Below, piece after piece: positions 1-12,543 of a stretch of 64,000 bases of DNA. Source of the stretch: Prionace glauca (lineage: Eukaryota > Chordata > Chondrichthyes > Carcharhiniformes > Carcharhinidae). Where the stretch lies: positions 29,596,902 through 29,660,901 of the forward strand of contig CM075760.1 in NCBI GenBank assembly GCA_037974335.1. Reading direction: 5' to 3'. Below the pieces are notes generated by a model that saw only the letters and a program-made list of their open reading frames with translations, did not search any database and had not been told where the DNA came from. Every line of letters begins with the position of its first letter. Position 1 is the first letter of the stretch. A program made the translations under genes and the position numbers.

Positions 1-170
1 TGATTACCTCCCACAGTCCAAAGGTATGTGGGTTAGGTGGATTGTCTATGCTAAAAATTGTCAAGGGGTCTAGCTAGAGTTAGTGCATGGAGTTATGTGA
101 ATAAGGGGTGGGTGTGATTGTGGTTAGTCCAGACTCTATGGGCCGAAATGGCCTTTTTCTGCAATGGTAC
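1..170 (+). mobile_element. tRNA-derived SINE, 3' part
   Basis: This is the 3' portion of the common SINE of this window (compare the fuller copy at 5684-6027). It runs from the conserved 'cctcccacagtccaaag' block to the 'gatgggccgaaatggcc' block and the 'tctgca' tail. The tRNA-like head lies outside the window. It directly abuts a minus-strand LINE end. Confidence 0.8.
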
Positions 171-510
171 ATAGAAACATAGAACAGTACAGCACACAGT
201 ACACACCCCTTGCCCTCAATGTTGTGCCAAGCCATGTCCAAACCCAAGATCAAGCTATTCCACTCCCTATCATTCTGGTGTGCTCCATGTGCCTATCCAA
301 TAACCACTTGAAATTTATTAAATTGCTCTGAGTGAAGAATCTACCTTGGACATCCCTTGTATATCTCCCACCATGCCCCCTAGTAACAGCTACATCCACC
401 CGAGGAAATAGTCTCTGATTGTCCACTCTATCTATCCCTCTCATCATCAGATAAACCTCTATTATGTCGCCTCTCATCCTCCTCCACTGTAAAGAGAAAA
501 GCCCCAGAAG
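171..510 (-). mobile_element. CR1/L2-type LINE, 3' end fragment
   Basis: Minus-strand translation gives the C-terminal block typical of these LINEs: LGLFSLQWRRMRGDIIEVY, then RGIDRVDNQRLFPRV, then GRFFTQ. The plus-strand start 'acatagaaacatagaacag' is the reverse complement of the LINE octamer tail. It is 5' truncated, with only the end of the reverse-transcriptase ORF left. Confidence 0.85.
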
Positions 511-864
511 CAAGGATTCTATGATCCTTGAAAGGGTATTAAATCAACTGCATAACTGCAAATATTTTTATTTTCAACGCTGTATGAGAATTCCCACCTG
601 ACTCTTCGTGTCATTGAGTCAATGTTAATTTTAAAAACGTCCATGAATACTGCAGAGGCTTCTACATCTCTTCCGATGTCATTTTTTGTTAACTCAGATT
701 TGTCATAAAGAGAATTGAACAATCAGTTGAAAGGAGAAATAATGCATGTGTTTTTTTTTATGAAATGGAATGATATTAGGACTAATTGCATAACTGTTTG
801 AAAATAAGCTAGCACAGACATGATGTGTGTCCTCTGAGCTGTGTTATTTCACGATTCTATTGTT
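511..864. other. Unassigned stretch
   Basis: AT-rich sequence with a 67-codon minus-strand open frame that resembles nothing I know. No gene or repeat is assigned. Confidence 0.3.
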
Positions 865-1025
865 AAATAGAACATTACAGCGCAGAACAGGCCCTTCGGC
901 CCACGATGTTGCGCCGACCAGCTTTTAAAAAAACAACAACACACTAACCCACTAATCTAAACCAATCCCATTTCGTCCATAAACCTATCCACAGATCTCT
1001 TAAATGCCCCCAAAATGGTTCTGTT
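865..1025 (-). mobile_element. LINE 3' tail fragment
   Basis: Contains 'cccttcggcccacgatgttg', the reverse complement of the LINE 3' UTR block, followed by the conserved 'aacccactaatctaaaccaatccc' type sequence. There is no coding part. Confidence 0.7.
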
Positions 1026-1261
1026 TAAACTGTATTGCTGCATCAAATGTTTTGTGAATCTGATCACCTGAACCCCTAAACTCTTGAAAGCACTCAGACA
1101 CTTAATTTCTATAGAATGATTAGGAAATATACTGTTCTAATCAAAATGCAGCACTGAACTGTCTTGAAATCAATCTCTGAAACATCCAAATATCCAATTT
1201 GCATATTTATAATGTATTATTAAAGTGTTATTGCGTTTAGTTGTATTCTTCCACTATGATC

Positions 1262-1745
1262 ACGCGGGTTGATGGGTTTTTGATAAGAGAGGGGACCAAG
1301 GGTCATGGGGAGAGGGCAATATCTCTACAACATTCCAAAATATCCTGTCCGAATTCTGTCTCTGCAAATCAATGTCACAAACTACAGCATTACTATACAG
1401 TTTGACATACTCTGCAGTCCCTTTTAGAGGCTGACTGTGAAGTGTTCCTATACTGTACTGATTATCATTCATCTCACACTCTGAAAGAAAATGAGAGCGG
1501 GAAAGTTTAAAAGAGATGTAAGGGGGAAGTTTTCTGTGGATGGTACATTTGTAGAACTCGCTGTCCCATAGCATGGTGGAGTCTAAATCAGTTTGAAGAA
1601 GGAGATAGATATATTTCTAACACAAAAGGGAATGAAAGAACAAGTGAGAAGGCGAATTTGAGACCAGGGAGAGATCAGCCATGATCTGATTAAATCGTGG
1701 AGCAGGCTTTAAGAGCTGAATTTGCCTATTCCGTTCTTGTAAATA
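1262..1745 (+). mobile_element. LINE 3' end, decayed
   Basis: 1262-1320 matches the block 'gggttgatgggtttttgata' also found at 7485 and 38706. 1500-1745 resembles the end of the ORF and the 3' UTR ('agatcagccatgatctgatt'). These are either two LINE pieces or one copy split by about 170 bases of foreign sequence. Confidence 0.6.
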
Positions 1746-1749
1746 CAAG

Positions 1750-1840
1750 TTAAGTTAAAGTTTATTAGTCACAAATAGGCTTACATTAATAATGTAGTGA
1801 AGGTATTGTGAAAAACCCCTAGTTATTACTGTATCACAGC
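1750..1840 (-). mobile_element. SINE 3' tail
   Basis: 'gtttattagtcacaaatagg' followed by 'cttacatta' is the reverse complement of the alternative SINE tail seen at the ends of 15679-15972 and 23522-23785. Confidence 0.65.
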
Positions 1841-1939
1841 AGCTCGTTTGCACAATGTGATTGAACCATCACATCAACACTTGGAATAAATGACTGGGCT
1901 GAGGCCTGTCTTGGATAAAAGCATGAGGATCACTTTTCA

Positions 1940-2420
1940 TCAAAGAATCTGAGAAGTTTACAGTCTAGGAGGCCATTCAGCCCATCAAGTCTGTACCAGA
2001 TGAAAATGAGCTATCCAATCTAATCCCACTTTCCAGGGTATGATAGCCCAATAGGACACAGCCTGTCAAGTCCACTTCTGAATACTTCTTAATTGTGAAC
2101 ATTTTTGCCTCTAACACCCTTTCAGAGAGGGAGTTTGATTCCCCATCATGCTTTTTTAATCCTTCTGCAAATTACTTTAACTTTTTGCCCCTTAGGTCCT
2201 GACATTTCTGTAAAGGAACAAGGACCTTCTGATCAGAACGGTGCTGAGTACTCTCGCTTTGGTCTAACCAGTGTTTTCTTAATAGTTCCAGGATAACAAT
2301 GCTCTCACCTTCCATTGATTCAGTATAATGGAAACTGGGAGTTGGAACTTCAGCATTTGAAAGATATTCACAAATAGTTGAAGGATTTCTTAGAGTTAGG
2401 ATTTTTTTCTTTGTTTTGTT
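1940..2420 (-). mobile_element. Old LINE 3' fragment
   Basis: Begins with the 'aggccattcagcccatcaag' block and continues through the usual 'cctctaacaccctttcagag' region. Strongly diverged, with no useful open frame. Confidence 0.5.
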
Positions 2421-3049
2421 CACTCAAGATGTTTGATAAAAGACTTTCTCTGTAATATCAAGCTGAGTTTTGGGCCCTGCTATGTTTCCTTGTTCATCTT
2501 GTTGAGTCTAAATATTGAATCTTGTGGTTTCAGATACTAGATAATCAAACTCCCAACAACAGTTTGCCTTTAACTGACTGTATTAACAGCACTGCAATAA
2601 TACAGACAGTGTATCGTTACCCCAACCAGAAAACAGGGAGAATGTTGGGGTTTGAGTGTGTCCAAGCTGTCAATGATTTTATTGTTTTCTGTGGATCCTC
2701 TCCTGATGAGAGAGTTTGATGTGGGGTCAACAGGGACATCCACAGAACTGACAGTTCATGATGTTGTTGTAAGTGCTCGGGGGGGAAATCGGTGGGGGTG
2801 GGAGCTCTGTGGCTCCACTCCACCTCTGATCTTCCTCTGCTGTTGCTCCATCTCTGGCCTTGCTCTGCCACCGCTGCACTTCTGATCTCCCTCTGGATAT
2901 CTTAGATGTTGATAATTTGATGATGATGATGATCCTTAAAACTGAACCAAATTTCAGTGTTACTTCCACATGTGCAGGCACCACAGTGTTTTCCCCAGAG
3001 AGGTGGTCTGGAATGCAGAGGTTTGTAAGGATATATGTTACGGGGTCCA
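2421..3049. other. Unassigned stretch
   Basis: No gene recognised. Short open frames on both strands overlap each other and show no conserved motif. A short GAT microsatellite lies near 2921. Confidence 0.3.
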
Positions 3050-3810
3050 TGTGTCATTTGTACTGACCACTTTGATGTTGTTTGCCCTGAAACAATCCTC
3101 CATCAGAAAACTTGAATACATTGGACTTGGTCTCTTGAAATAAGTCATAAATATGGGTTTTAATAAATTCCTGACCTGCTTCTTGTGCTGTCCCCATACT
3201 GAGAGCCTGCCAACCTGAAAATGGCACACCAATCTCTTCTCTTTGTCCTTTAACAACTCCTTTACTAATGCTAATATTTCACCCCCAGTGACATGAGCCC
3301 TTATCCTGTGCAACAACTTTTTGTATGCCTCCTTATCAAATGGCTTTTAGAAATTCAACCATACAATATTCCCTGGTTCCCCTTTTTCTAACCTGTTAGT
3401 TATATCCTTAACAAATTCTATTAGATTTGTCAAATTCTTTCATAAACCAATGTTGACTTTGTCCAATCATGTTCTACTTCTCTAATTGCACTGTTACCAC
3501 TTACTTAAGATAGATTCCAATATTTCCCTGATGACTGATGTCAGGCTAAATAGCCTGTCGTTCCCTGTTTCCTTTCTCCTGCTTTTCTTATTATCGGGGT
3601 TACATTTTCCACCTTCCAATCCATTGATATCACTGCAGAATCTAAAGAATTTTGGAAAATCACTGGCAGTGCTTCGAGTATCAGTGCTGCCACCGCTTCC
3701 CAGATCCTGCAACACAGACCATAAGATCCATGGGATTTGTCAGCTTTCTATCCCAGTAACAGGAGATAAATTAGCCTCCTCTCATCTTGGAGAAATCAAG
3801 GAGTTGGCAT
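3050..3810 (-). mobile_element. LINE fragment, reverse-transcriptase N-terminal region
   Basis: Minus-strand frame near 3494-3715 shows GNDRLFSLTSVIREILESI, a diverged form of the 'NYRPVSLTSVVGKMLE' block at the start of the LINE reverse transcriptase (intact copy at 37275-38875). The fragment is broken and old. Confidence 0.75.
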
Positions 3811-3889
3811 AAAATGATGGAAACGAGGGTGGTTTCTTGGACAGCAAACACAATGTCCAAAATTTAGAATTGAGTCAGATTGAACATAG

Positions 3890-4020
3890 TTCAGTCTGTT
3901 TTTTTAAATTCATTCATGGTACACAGACGTCGCTGGCTGGGCAGCGCTTATTGCTGAATTTTTAGTTACCCTTGAGAAGATGGTGCTCCGTTGCCTTCTT
4001 GAATCACTGCAGTCTGCATG
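3890..4020 (-). repeat. Unnamed interspersed repeat B
   Basis: 'ttcattcatggtacacagac' followed by 'gtcgctggctgggcagc' recurs at 6440-6515 and near 5145, and in reverse orientation at 63535-63630 and 10574-10650. It is a short dispersed family, roughly 150-200 bp, that I cannot name. Confidence 0.6.
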
Positions 4021-4024
4021 CTAT

Positions 4025-4285
4025 GGATTCATAGAATCCGCAGGCTTACAATTACACTGCAATGAAGTTACTATGAAATTTTAGTTGTCACATTCCGGTT
4101 TGGGTTAATGTTCCTAACCAGTACATCTCTCAGAATGTGGAAAACAAATCAGAGCACCCGGAGGAAACCCACACAGGCACAGGGAGAATGTGCAAACTCC
4201 CCACAGACAGTGACCCAAGGTAGAAATTGAGCCTGGGTCCCTGGTACTGTGAGGCAGCAGTGCTAATCACTGTACCACCCCTTAT
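4025..4285 (-). mobile_element. tRNA-derived SINE, nearly full length
   Basis: Reverse complement of the standard SINE. The tRNA-like head is at the right end ('gcagcagtgctaatcactgt'), the 'cacacaggcacagggagaat' body block is in the middle, and the alternative tail is at the left. Confidence 0.8.
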
Positions 4286-4329
4286 CTTATGTCATCTGGA
4301 ATTTCAAGTATACTAGATCTACAGATTCC

Positions 4330-5060
4330 CTTCCATCCATGTTACCTCTTCAAAGAGCTCTAATTGATTAAACATGATTTCGTTAAACCTTGCTGATTCT
4401 TTCTGATTACCTTGTGTTTTTCAAAGTGCCCAGCTATAACCTCGTTAATGATCAATCCTAACATCTCCCCAAAACAGATGTCAATCTAATTGGCCTATAT
4501 TTCCCGCTTTCTGCTTCACTCCATTCTTGAATTAAAGGGTATGTATTTGCTACTTCCCAATCTGTTGGAACCTCTCCAGAATCTAGGAAGCTTTGGAAAA
4601 TTAATATCAACAAATCTACTGTCACTATCTCATTAGCCACTTTCTTAAGACCTTAGGATGAAATCCATCATGACCCAGAGACTTGACAGCCACAGCTCCA
4701 TCAGTTTGCTCAGTACAGCTTCCCACATCAGTGTAATTTCTCCTAGTTCCTCTCTCCCTTCCACCTCCTGATTTACAGCTAGGACTGGCTGGTTTTGTAT
4801 TTTCTTCAGTGAAGGCAAGCAAAGATTTATTTACTTCATTGGCAATTTATTATCTACTATTGTTCCCCATTCTCAACAGAGCCAACAGTCACCTTGTTCC
4901 TCTTTACCTTTTCGAATACCTGTAGAAACTCTTGCTATTCATTTTTACATTAACAGCTAACTTATTATTATACTCTAATGCTTTTCTTCTAATTAACCTT
5001 TTAGTCATACTCTGCTATTCTTCATATTCCAGCCAATATTCTGATCTGCTACTCACCTCT
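4330..5060 (-). mobile_element. LINE fragment, endonuclease-RT linker to RT start
   Basis: Minus-strand frames give DGFHPKVLRKWL (compare DGMHPRVLKEMAE at 37.3 kb), then FQSFLDSGEVPTDWEVA and KYRPIRLTSVLG. This is the N-terminal reverse-transcriptase region of the CR1/L2-type LINE, broken by frame changes and truncated at both ends. Confidence 0.8.
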
Positions 5061-5683
5061 GTGTAGCCATACACTTTTTCCGTAAGTTTGATGCTTTGAG
5101 AAAGGAGAAAAGAATAGTTCAAAAGGAACTATTAAAATAAAAAGGATGGGGTGTGGGCACTGCGGGCAAGGCTAGCATTTGTTGCCCAATTTTTTGAGAT
5201 TCCTGTCTGAGCTGTAATCCTTTTGGTAAAATCCCATAATCAAAAGACTATTTCCATGGATTCACTCAGTCTTCCTATTTATTGATATAACTGTATCTAT
5301 TAGTTCTATCAGAGGAAGACCACTAAAGACTTAATATTTGCAAAGGGATTTTCTCAGTGGTTAACACACTAACTTTCAAAGCTCAAAACATTTGATCCAA
5401 TTTCAACATTCTTATTTGCGAGAGCAGTTTAACTGTTCTGTCTGTGATAGCACAAATCATTTGTTCACCTCAACGAGTTCACATCTAACTGTAGGTGTTT
5501 GTTATGTTGTCAATCACACTCAGGACAACATCGGGTAGAAGGCCTTTTCTGCTTAATTGCTATATGAATTGACTTAACACACGAACCTTGGCCCAATGGT
5601 TGCTGTCATGATCAGATTGCAAATCGTATTTTCTGTTGAACAACATGGGTTTGAATGGCAGAGCGATTACCCACCATTCTCAT
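5061..5683. other. Unassigned stretch
   Basis: AT-rich and without a recognised gene. Around 5140-5200 there is a decayed copy of repeat B. Confidence 0.3.
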
Positions 5684-6027
5684 GGGCGGCACGGTAGCAC
5701 AGTGGTTAGCACTGCTGCTTCACAGCTCCAGGGTCCTGGGTTCGATTCCCGGCTCGGGTCACTGCCTGTGTGGAGTTTGCACATTCTCCTCGTGTCTGCG
5801 TGGGTTTTCTCCGGGTGCTCCGGTTTCCTCCCACAGTCCAAAGATGTGCGGGTTAGGTTCATTGTCTATGCTAAAAAAAATTGCCCCTTAGTGTCCTGGG
5901 ATGTGTAGGTTAGTGGGATTAGCAGGTAAATGTGTAGGGATATGGGGATAGGGTCTGGGTGGGATTGTGTTCGGTGCAGACTTGATGGGCCGAAGGGCCT
6001 GTTTCTGCACTGTAGGGTTCTATGTTC
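5684..6027 (+). mobile_element. tRNA-derived SINE, full length
   Basis: Best SINE copy in the window. The head 'gggcggcacggtagcacagt' contains a Pol III A-box-like segment and 'ggttcgattcc' is a B box. The body then has 'tttcctcccacagtccaaag' and the 3' block 'gatgggccgaagggcctg', ending in 'ttctatgtt'. The 3' blocks resemble the LINE 3' ends here, as expected if LINE machinery moves it. Similar tRNA-derived SINEs (HE1-like) are known from elasmobranchs; the family name is inference. Confidence 0.9.
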
Positions 6028-6029
6028 TC

Positions 6030-6420
6030 TGCGGACAAGAATGTGTCCTATCGACGTTACTGCAATTGTTGCGCAAGCGCGCTACCTGGCTCTGACTGGG
6101 ACATGCGCAGTGTCTGCACTCTGACCGGAGCATGCGCATTCCGGGCTGTGACTGGAGCCGGAGAGAAACAATGGAGTGAGGTTCAGTAATGGAGCCGCTG
6201 GGTGACCGGGGAGGGATAGAAGCAGCGGAGTGGGCTGGGTGGCTTCATAAAACACCTTGTGGATGCTTCAATCCAGGTAATATGTTCCCGGTACCGTTTC
6301 AATCGGGCACCGAATAGAGCCGGAGCTGAGCGGCTCCAGGCCCAGGTTACCGGCCGCCATCTTTATAGGAACAGTATACAACAGGGCGCATGCGCTGTGA
6401 GCTGGACCAGTTACCAACTC
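6030..6420 (+). promoter_or_regulatory. CpG-rich, TATA-less promoter-like island upstream of the plus-strand zinc-finger locus
   Basis: The stretch is rich in CpG inside AT-rich flanks. It contains repeated 'catgcgca' motifs, a perfect NRF1-type 'gcgcatgcgc' near 6387, and a YY1-type 'gccgccatctt' at about 6352. It lies about 2 kb upstream of the zinc-finger exon at 8390 and in the matching relative position to the island serving the minus-strand paralogue. No TATA box is seen. That it is the promoter of that locus is inference from position. Confidence 0.6.
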
Positions 6421-6429
6421 TCCCGGATT

Positions 6430-6625
6430 GGACTGGAGTCTCCAGGAATTTTTTATTTGTCCATGGGATGTGGGAATCGCTGGCTGGGCCATCATTTATT
6501 GTCCGTTCCTAATTTTCCTTGCAGCACAGTAGTTAGTCCTGTTGTTTCACTGCATCTGAGACCTGGTTCGATTCCTGGATTGGGTCAATGTCTGTAAATG
6601 AGATGGGTTCATGAAGGAAATAAAC
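6430..6625 (+). mobile_element. Repeat B copy followed by a SINE fragment
   Basis: 6440-6515 is repeat B ('gtccatgggatgtgggaatc'). From about 6519 comes a decayed SINE head with the B-box-like 'ggttcgattcctgg'. Confidence 0.65.
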
Positions 6626-6734
6626 TTGCAGGGGATGTGGGAATATAGAAGGGGAATGAGACGGACTGGATTGTTTGACAGAAGTCGACATGGACTTGAG
6701 TTACTGAATGGATTATTTCTGTGTTGTAATGACT

Positions 6735-7650
6735 CGATGAGTGGAAATGAGTGCGGAGGGTGTGGAGAGTCTGCAGAAGGATCTAGATAGGCTGGGCGAA
6801 TGGGCCAGGAAATGGCAAATGGAATTTAATGTTGGCAAATGTGAGGTGGTCCACTTTGGTAGGAAGAATGGTAGGAAGGACTATTACTTACGTGGCAAAA
6901 AACTGCAGCAGGCGACGGTGCAGAGGGACCTCGGGGTCCTTGTGCATGAGTCGCAAAAACCCAGCTTGCAGTTGCAGCAGGTGGTCAGGAAGGCGAATGG
7001 GATGCTGGCCTTCATAGCGAGGGGGATTGAATATAAAAGTAGGGAGGTCTTGCTGCAGCTGTATAGGGCATTGTTGAGGCCGCAGCTGGAGTACTGTGTG
7101 CAGTTTTGGGCGCCGCACCTGCGCAAGGATATTTTGGCCCTGGAGGGAGTGCAGAGGAGGTTTACTAGGCTGATACCGGAGTTGAGGGGATTGAGCTATG
7201 AGGAGAGGCTGAATAAACTAGGCTTGTACTCGTTAGAGTTTAGAAGAATGAGGGGAGATCTCATTGAGACGTATAAGATGATGAATGGAATGGATAGGAT
7301 AGAGGTGGAGAGACTCTTCCCGCTCAAAAAAGGCAGTAGGACTAGGGGGCACAGCCTCAAGATAAAGGGGAGGCGGTTTAGAACAGAGTTGAGGAGGAAC
7401 TTCTTCACTCAAAGGGTGGTGAATCTCTGGAATTCTCTGCCCGTTGAAGTGGTGGAGGCTGCCTCAGTAAATATTTTTAAGAAGCGGGTTGATGGGTTTT
7501 TGATAAGAGAGGGCATTAAGGGTTATGCGGAGAGGGCGGGAAGGTGGAACTGAGCCACGACAGATCAGCCATGATCTTATTGAATGGCGAGGCAGGCTCG
7601 AAGGGTGAGATGGCCGACTCCTGCTCCTATTTCTTATGTTCTTATGTAAA
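6735..7650 (+). mobile_element. Young CR1/L2-type LINE, 5' truncated, 270-codon open frame
   Basis: The open frame 6741-7553 is the C-terminal third of the LINE ORF2 protein: it begins just after the RT catalytic FADD box (EGVESLQKDLDRLGEWARK), passes through NVGKCEVVHFGR, LEYCVQFWAPH and RRMRGDLIETYKMM, and ends at RAGRWN. It lacks endonuclease and RT catalytic motifs. A short 3' UTR ends in TTCTTATG-type octamers (7630-7648). Compared by eye with the copy at 37275-38875, about 13 of 265 residues differ, so both are young. Confidence 0.9.
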
Positions 7651-8100
7651 TATGTAACAGAGCTACAGTGCCTCATTACAAGATGAGAAATAATAAATGT
7701 ACTTTCTTACAGAACCATAAATAGTATATCAAATCCATAATATAACAACACTCAGCATATCTCTGTCCTCTAATAATTTATTATTGTCTTAAATGTCAGC
7801 CATCCCCGAGGGAAACCAGCCCTTCAATTGTGAACATTAGGAGAGAGACCATCCTTTTAGCCAGACAAATAAATGTGTCAAGCTGAGGGAGCAAAGGATG
7901 TTAATGTCTTTGAGAGAGGGAGTTGTTATGCGGAAGTTGGCCAATGAGCTTCAGAATGAAACTTCCTCCTCTGTGCAACATCTGGGAGGAAATCAATGTT
8001 TCTCCCTTTCCATTTCTTTTCTCATTCTCGGGGAAATTGGGGACCTGCACCAACTGAAGAAAAAAGAAGTGAATTCAGTCTTACGTTCCACACATTTTTA
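7651..8100. other. Unassigned stretch upstream of the zinc-finger exon
   Basis: No gene or named repeat recognised. It may contain intron sequence of the plus-strand zinc-finger locus. Confidence 0.3.
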
Positions 8101-8389
8101 GTCCAGTCATATGTGCATATATCTGTCTGGTAGCCTGCATGGAGATTTTCAGCTCTCTGTGTCCAGGACAGGAAGCAGTGAGCATGGATCTGTCAATCAG
8201 CACTTTCAGGGGAATTGGGAGGGTGAACATTAGATACAGCAGAGTGAACACAGAGGGAGAGTGTGTGGGATAGAGATTTACAGCTTTTGAGGAATGAGAG
8301 AGGAAAACATTTCCATAGGAAGTAGAATTGTCTGTTCTGAATTTTGATCCTGTACTGACACTGATGACTTGTGTCAACTTGTTTTACAG
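8101..8389 (+). other. Intron-like flank shared with the minus-strand zinc-finger paralogue
   Basis: From about 8160 the sequence aligns with the reverse complement of 13663-13905: shared blocks are 'gacaggaagcagtgagcatg', 'gagagtgtgtgggat' and 'tagaattgtctgttt/c'. It ends in 'gttttacag', a polypyrimidine tract and splice acceptor at 8388-8389. The homology shows that both loci descend from one duplicated gene including its intron. Confidence 0.75.
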
Positions 8390-9814
<1,425 letters not shown>

Positions 9815-10039
9815 TTCCGGGGTTGGATTCTGCTGTTACTGTTTCAGCTCTCAGTTACATCCAGGACTGCATTTTGTTCATTCTCACAGTTGGTCATTGG
9901 AGAGGGTCAGAGGGTTTCTTTCTGCAGGACTGGCAGAACTGATGACTTTGCCTCCAGCGGGCTGATGCTCTTTGAGTCTTGTTGTGAATACCTGGTTTTA
10001 AATTTCACAAGGATCACAGAATGTCAGGGTGTTAGGAAG

Positions 10040-10400
10040 GTCAGAGATATTTAATCAGCATTTCTGTCTGAACCACCCCCCCCACCTCCAAATGCCCATC
10101 CAATTTCCTTTGTAATAGATTGTTTCCACTCCCTCCACCCTTGTTGGGAGCGGTTTCCGAGCCAATACCATTCGCTGCAGCAAAATATTCTTCCTCACAT
10201 CCCTCCCCCTACATCTCCGACTCAAAATCTGAAATGTGTGTCCCCCTCGTCCTTGTCTCATTAGTGTATGGGAACAGCTTTTTTTTGTCCACCTTATCTA
10301 AACCTGTCAGAATCTTGTCCACCTCGTTCAAATCTCCCCTCAACCTCCTTTGCTCCAAAGGGAGCAACCCCAGCCTGACATCGACAATAAAGAACAAACT
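10040..10400 (-). mobile_element. LINE 3' coding fragment
   Basis: Minus-strand frame 10209-10397 reads LGLLPLEQRRLRGDLNEVDK and then GLDKVDKKKLFPY, a diverged version of the LINE C-terminal block. A second frame (10055-10261) carries the following FFTQ-like region. Old and broken. Confidence 0.75.
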
Positions 10401-12309
10401 AACAGAATATGTTACTACCTGAAATCAAATGGGAATGTTGAATATCTGTTTTAAAGATATTGTGAATATATTATTCTGGACAATAATTGGGATAACTCAC
10501 CTTGGGTGTGGTTGAATGGAATATATCAATCTGGTATCTACCTACAGTTAGTGAAAGTCTGGATTGTGGAACTGGAAATCACTCCCTAACAGCACTGTGA
10601 GTGTATTTACAGGCATTGTAGCAGTTCAGGAAGGCAGTGTTGGGGTTGACCATGGCCGATGCAGCTACATACAGACACATATTCTGTTATAATGGAAGGA
10701 GTGCAGATTGAATGTGAGGCATTATGGGACTGGACTGTCTTGACCACATTCCTGTGACAGCTCAGTTTCTGTAATTACTGACCATTAAAGCTGCTGAGCA
10801 GGGCCCCCAGGGAGGACCTGGTGAGAATATTTACTGGGAATGAGTTGGAATTAAACCGGCTGGCATTCAGTGGCTGAGATTCCTGAATCTGTAAAAAGGA
10901 GGGTCCAACAAATCAACAAACAGTGGTAGGTAGATGGTTAAGAAATTAAGAGGCGTTCTCAGGCATTGTTTAAATTAATTTATCCTAAATTTGTGTTTAA
11001 AAGCTGTGACTGATTTGTGACCTGATAGTCAGTCAAGTGACGGTACACTCCAAGTAGCACAGGACTGAAAAGCGGACCCTCTGAGAGTAGATTCTAATGG
11101 TTATTATCTTACCCCTTCATGGCCAGTGAAAAATCAGAGCTCGAGTGGGTACTGGACAGGTCTCTTACCTGCCATTTGGAAACTAAGAACACAAAACCTA
11201 TCGATAAAACGGTTTGAGAATAGAGCCATTTCAATGGCTCAGATTCGAGACATTGGCTCTGTTCTTTCTCACCTGCTGAGATTTTCCAGCATTTTGTGTT
11301 TTTATTTCAGATTCCAGCATCCGCAGTATTTCACTTTTATGATAAAATGAGATTTGGAATCCTCACGACCCTCCCGCAAAACAGAGGGAGTGGTGGGAGA
11401 GGAAAATAAGGGTAAGAATGAAGAAGTCTGGCTTCTGATTAACAAAATGAATGAATCAGTTTAAAAAGCACAGAAGTTACCCATCCCTAACAATAACTGA
11501 TCAAATTACAATAATTAGGTTGAAGAATGTAACAAAAAAATGAATGAAGTTTAAAATCAAGTTTGTTTTGTTAGAAAAGTTTTTTTAAATCGTGTAAAGT
11601 GCCATAATTGCATGCCTAGTTTTTTCTGCTCACTCCCCACCCCTTTAGGCTCTGTAGAAAAGTTAACCCTTTCAGCAGTCAGTTGATTTATTTTTAAATC
11701 ACTTGGAAACTCGTGTCTATTTTAATTTATAATTGTGGATTTATTCAAACCAGTTAAATCTGGAAATTTTAAATGTAGCCTGGAGGAATTTGGAATAACT
11801 GAGAATTCTCTCGTTGTCACCTCAGCCCCAGATAAAGAACAAAAATCTAACAGGTGGTAATGGTAACTCAATAAACTGTTGATTAAATTCTTGAGTGTTG
11901 AATGATTCTTTTGAGTTCATTGCCCCCGAACACACTGGGTACATTACCACTGGAGACCAGGTATTGCCAAAACCTTCAGACAATACAAAGACTCACGAAA
12001 GCCAGTGTCCCAGTTTAAAGACATCTTTTATTTGACCAACGATCAAAGGGAAACATTATTGGACAGTTTAATAACTCGAAGAGAAGCATCCTGATCTCTG
12101 CAATAACTCTGACGTAGAATGCTTAGACAGATCAATTGTACATTCTTCACGTCAAATTCTCCCACCTTTCATTAGGTGTGACGCAATCATTTTCCATATA
12201 AAAAAATCATTAATTACGCTTGTCATTTACTTCAGCCAATTTCATGTTATCCTCTGATACAATGGGATTTAATTTGTCCAGACACTTCCTTCCCCTATTG
12301 CTTAGGTTT
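10401..12309. other. About 1.9 kb between the convergent zinc-finger loci, mostly unassigned
   Basis: AT-rich with no coding gene recognised. 10574-10650 is a repeat B piece ('actccctaacagcactgtga'). 11215-11345 is another dispersed repeat ('gagattttccagcattttgt' ... 'ttccagcatccgcagtattt'), which recurs in part at 18175-18240. The rest may include 3' UTR of the plus-strand locus. Confidence 0.4.
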
Positions 12310-12543
12310 TGGGGGGTGTGAGGAAAAATGTTTTCACCCAGAGAGTGATGGGAATCTGGAATTCACTGGGAGGGTAGTAGAGGCAGGAAACCTCACAACC
12401 TTTAAAAAGCACATTGACAAGCACTTGAATGTTTTGACAGTTCAAACTCTATCAGCGAAGTGCTGGAAAATGGATTAATGTAAATTTAGTATAGTTTTGT
12501 CAGTGCAGACTTGATGGGCTGAAAGGTCTCCTGTATTGTATGA
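12310..12543 (+). mobile_element. LINE 3' end abutting the zinc-finger stop codon
   Basis: A 5'-truncated LINE tail: 'tgttttcacccagagagtga', then 'gcagacttgatgggctgaaa', ending 'ctgtattgtatgacta'. The tail octamer runs straight into the last zinc-finger codons of the minus-strand gene, so the stop codon sits at the junction. Confidence 0.8.
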